NCBI GenBank assembly: GCA_964631595.1
Contig: CAZVXL010000042.1
Coordinates: 1-8,224, forward strand
Source of the DNA: UMGS1312 sp964631595
Lineage (GTDB): Bacteria; Bacillota; Clostridia; Oscillospirales; CAG-272
DNA: 8,224 nt
Direction: 5' to 3'
The notes beneath the pieces are model-generated. The model had not been told where the DNA came from and searched no databases. It saw only the letters and a list, made by a program, of their open reading frames with translations. Positions 6,543 to 8,224 of this stretch are shown here, piece by piece. The position numbers and the translations under genes were made by a program. Each line of letters begins with the position of its first letter. Positions within the stretch are counted from its first letter, which is position 1.

Positions 6543-8018
6543 TTATTTCCCGACGCAGAAGCGTGAGAATATTCCGTTTACTATCTCCTCGGAAACTCCT
6601 CTGCCGTCGGTACGGCGGAGGGAGGCGAGGGCAAGCTCGGCATCCGAGCAGACGGCGTCCTCGGGGGCGCCGTTCTCAAGCTCCGCCGCCGCTTCGCGCA
6701 GGAGGGAGGCGGCAAGCTCAAGCTCCGCTCTCCGCGCGGCATCCCAGATCACGGCATCGGTGCCGACGGTGAGCTCACCGAGCCCGTACAGCTCGGAGAC
6801 TGTCCTGCCGAGCTCCTCCATTCCGTCGCCCGTGGCGGCAGAGACGGTCACGACCGCTCTGTGGCGATCCCTCAAAAGCTCCGTCTCTTTCTCGGAGAGA
6901 GCGAGACCCATATCGGATTTATTTACGACAGCCACGGTGCAGACATCTCTGCCCAAGGCTCGTTTTTCTATTTCGTCGATGAGGCGCAGATCTCCGTCAT
7001 CGAGCCCGCGCGAGCCGTCGTAGACGGCAAGTATCAGCTCCGCCTCATCCATTCGTCGGAGGGCGCGGTCTACGCCGATCGCTTCGACCTCGTCGGAGGT
7101 GCTCCTGATCCCCGCCGTATCCCAGATACGCAGGGTGATACCGCCGAGATCGACCGTATCCTCAAGCACGTCGCGGGTAGTTCCGGCGACGGAGGTCACG
7201 ATGGCACGATCGTCGCGGGCGATGGCGTTATAGAGCGAGCTTTTGCCGACGTTCGGCTTACCGCAGATGAGAGTTTGCACGCCCTCGGCAACGGCGCGAC
7301 CCGTTCTGAAGGTGGCGGCAAGTCCGCTTGCCTCATCTGCCGCCGCGAGCAGCTCACTTTTCAGGCGCTCGGAGCCGAGCTCGTCGATATCCTCATCGGG
7401 ATAATCTATGAGGGCGAACAGGTTGGACAGCACGGCGGAGACCTTATCCGCGATCTCGGAGAGTCTGTCGGAGAGGACGCCTCTGATCCCGGACGAGGCG
7501 AGCTTCATTTTGGAGTGGGTATCGGCATCGAGGAGGAGGCCGACAGCCTCGGCTTCGCTGAGGGTGAGCTTTCCGTTGAGGAAGGCGCGGTGGGTGAATT
7601 CACCCGCCTCTGCGGGGACGGCTCCGGCGGCGAGCACCGCTTCAAGCACGCAGCTCGTCACGAGGATCCCGCCGTGGCAGGACAGCTCCGCGGTATCCTC
7701 TCCCGTAAAGGAGGCGGGAGCCTTATAGAAGGTGGCGACACCCGTATCAACGGTATTCCACTCGGTCGCGGACGGTAAGTCCGCAGCAAGCGAAGCGGTC
7801 GAAGCGATCGCGGACGGTAAGTCCGCAGCAAGCGAAGCGGTGACTATACTCCCGTACACGGCAGTCCGCGGCGCATCTATCGGGTGGATTCTTCCGCTCG
7901 GGCGGAACACCCTCCCGAGGATCTCCGCTGTCTTATCTCCGCTGATCCGCACAACGGCGATCCCGCCTTTTCCGTGCGGTGTCGATATCGCGGCTATTGT
8001 CCGATCTTGCTGGATCAT
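6543..8018 (-). CDS. mnmE: tRNA uridine-5-carboxymethylaminomethyl modification GTPase MnmE
   Basis: MnmE works with MnmG to place the (carboxymethyl)aminomethyl group on wobble U34 of certain tRNAs; cytoplasmic dimer. The N-terminal tetrahydrofolate-binding domain starts DRTIAAISTPHGKGGIAVVRISG (5-27) and continues with FTGED at 104-108 and the AEAGEFTHRAFLNGK region near 136-150. The inserted GTPase domain shows GKPNVGKS (253-260), AGTTRD (278-283), DTAG (300-303), NKSD (366-369) and SAAT (393-396). The C-terminal CVGK (488-491) carries the conserved cysteine motif of the family. The start is supported by AAAGGA 7 nt upstream. At 491 residues it is about 30 longer than usual. Much of the excess is a duplicated TASLAADLPSA stretch at 60-84, between GSIV and FYKAP, absent from B. 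subtilis MnmE. mnmG, jag and rsmG, often neighbours in Firmicutes, are not in this window. Confidence 0.97.
   Translation of the reverse strand: MIQQDRTIAAISTPHGKGGIAVVRISGDKTAEILGRVFRPSGRIHPIDAPRTAVYGSIVTASLAADLPSAIASTASLAADLPSATEWNTVDTGVATFYKAPASFTGEDTAELSCHGGILVTSCVLEAVLAAGAVPAEAGEFTHRAFLNGKLTLSEAEAVGLLLDADTHSKMKLASSGIRGVLSDRLSEIADKVSAVLSNLFALIDYPDEDIDELGSERLKSELLAAADEASGLAATFRTGRAVAEGVQTLICGKPNVGKSSLYNAIARDDRAIVTSVAGTTRDVLEDTVDLGGITLRIWDTAGIRSTSDEVEAIGVDRALRRMDEAELILAVYDGSRGLDDGDLRLIDEIEKRALGRDVCTVAVVNKSDMGLALSEKETELLRDRHRAVVTVSAATGDGMEELGRTVSELYGLGELTVGTDAVIWDAARRAELELAASLLREAAAELENGAPEDAVCSDAELALASLRRTDGRGVSEEIVNGIFSRFCVGK
7766..7841. repeat. in-frame tandem palindromic repeat inside mnmE
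   Basis: A 34-bp sequence occurs twice without mismatch, at 7766-7799 and 7808-7841, with a 42-bp period (14 codons), so the frame is kept. Each copy contains GCGGAC-GGTAA-GTCCGC, a hairpin with 6-bp arms (first copy 7768-7784). In mnmE each copy reads TASLAADLPSA (residues 60-70 and 74-84). Relative to B. subtilis MnmE, the span between the GxIV strand and the KAP segment has 38 rather than 15 residues. It looks like an insertion of repeat DNA at a surface loop, tolerated by the protein. Confidence 0.85.
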
Positions 8019-8224
8019 ATCTTTTTCCTTTCCTTATCTTTCATGGGGAACGCAAGCTTTTTCGAGAAGGACGCGCCGCTTTTTCGAGAAGAAAAGCATC
8101 GCTTTCTTGAAAGAAAGCTTGGCAAAGAACTTTAATCTGGTGTAGCCATATAGGATTACTAAAGCGATAGGCGCAAAGAAATGTACATTTCTTTGCAAAA
8201 GGGGCAAAAAAGGGAATACCGAAT
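8019..8224. other. repeat-rich region upstream of mnmE
   Basis: No gene is supported. GCTTTTTCGAGAAG occurs at 8056-8069 and 8078-8091, and a third related unit at 8101-8118 is itself a palindrome (GCTTTCTT-GA-AAGAAAGC). TAGGATTACT at 8151-8160 repeats the decamer at 11-20. I see no convincing sigma-A promoter for mnmE, so its transcription may start beyond the window or from a weak promoter here. The plus-strand end (from 8182) could begin a further ORF, but too little is visible to say. Confidence 0.6.
8173..8196. repeat. 24-bp perfect palindrome
   Basis: The twelve bases GCAAAGAAATGT (8173-8184) are followed directly by their exact reverse complement. Neither strand has a U-tract after it, so it is not an ordinary intrinsic terminator. 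It could be a protein-binding site or the end of a dispersed repeat element; the sequence does not show which. Confidence 0.7.

Noticed and set aside
6861..7778. 305-codon plus-strand ORF opposite mnmE
   Set aside because: Antisense shadow of the MnmE GTPase domain; it has no ribosome binding site or family signature.
7766..7841. CRISPR-like repeats
   Set aside because: Only two copies, 8 bp apart and inside an intact coding frame; there are no spacers and no cas genes.

Overview
The window looks like chromosomal DNA from a GC-rich, endospore-forming Firmicute, most likely a gut-type clostridium (Oscillospiraceae-like). This rests on a full-length SpoIIE, Bacillota-type sigma-A promoters, strong GGAGG ribosome binding sites and a Bacillus-like Xpt. 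The taxonomic call is inference. No phage, CRISPR, toxin or defence genes are visible. Six protein genes are supported, all apparently intact.

Layout, left to right. 1-602: a long stretch with no convincing gene. It holds a cluster of hairpins, a possible decayed small ORF on the minus strand, and the terminator of xpt. 603-1172 (-): xpt, xanthine phosphoribosyltransferase. 1173-1344: a divergent promoter region with one good promoter for each neighbour. 1345-2409 (+): a Gfo/Idh/MocA-family oxidoreductase. It converges through a terminator on 2483-4957 (-): spoIIE, the sporulation phosphatase. 4958-5226: a second divergent region, carrying a possible Spo0A-type spoIIE promoter and an extended -10 promoter for the next operon. 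5227-5988 (+) SGNH/GDSL hydrolase and 6061-6492 (+) small helical protein form a likely two-gene operon. A 38-bp perfect palindrome separates that operon from 6543-8018 (-): mnmE, the tRNA-modification GTPase. 8019-8224: no gene, but repeats and a 24-bp perfect palindrome.

The genes do not form one pathway. They cover purine salvage (xpt), sugar or polyol-type redox metabolism (oxidoreductase), forespore sigma-F activation and septation (spoIIE), ester hydrolysis (SGNH) and tRNA wobble-uridine modification (mnmE). The most unusual signal is inside mnmE: two in-frame copies of a 34-bp unit carrying a small palindrome (42-bp period). They add about 23 residues between normal N-terminal domain segments, much like a palindromic element that has entered a coding sequence. 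The other notable signals are the possible Spo0A-dependent spoIIE promoter and the hairpin and repeat-rich intergenic ends of the window.
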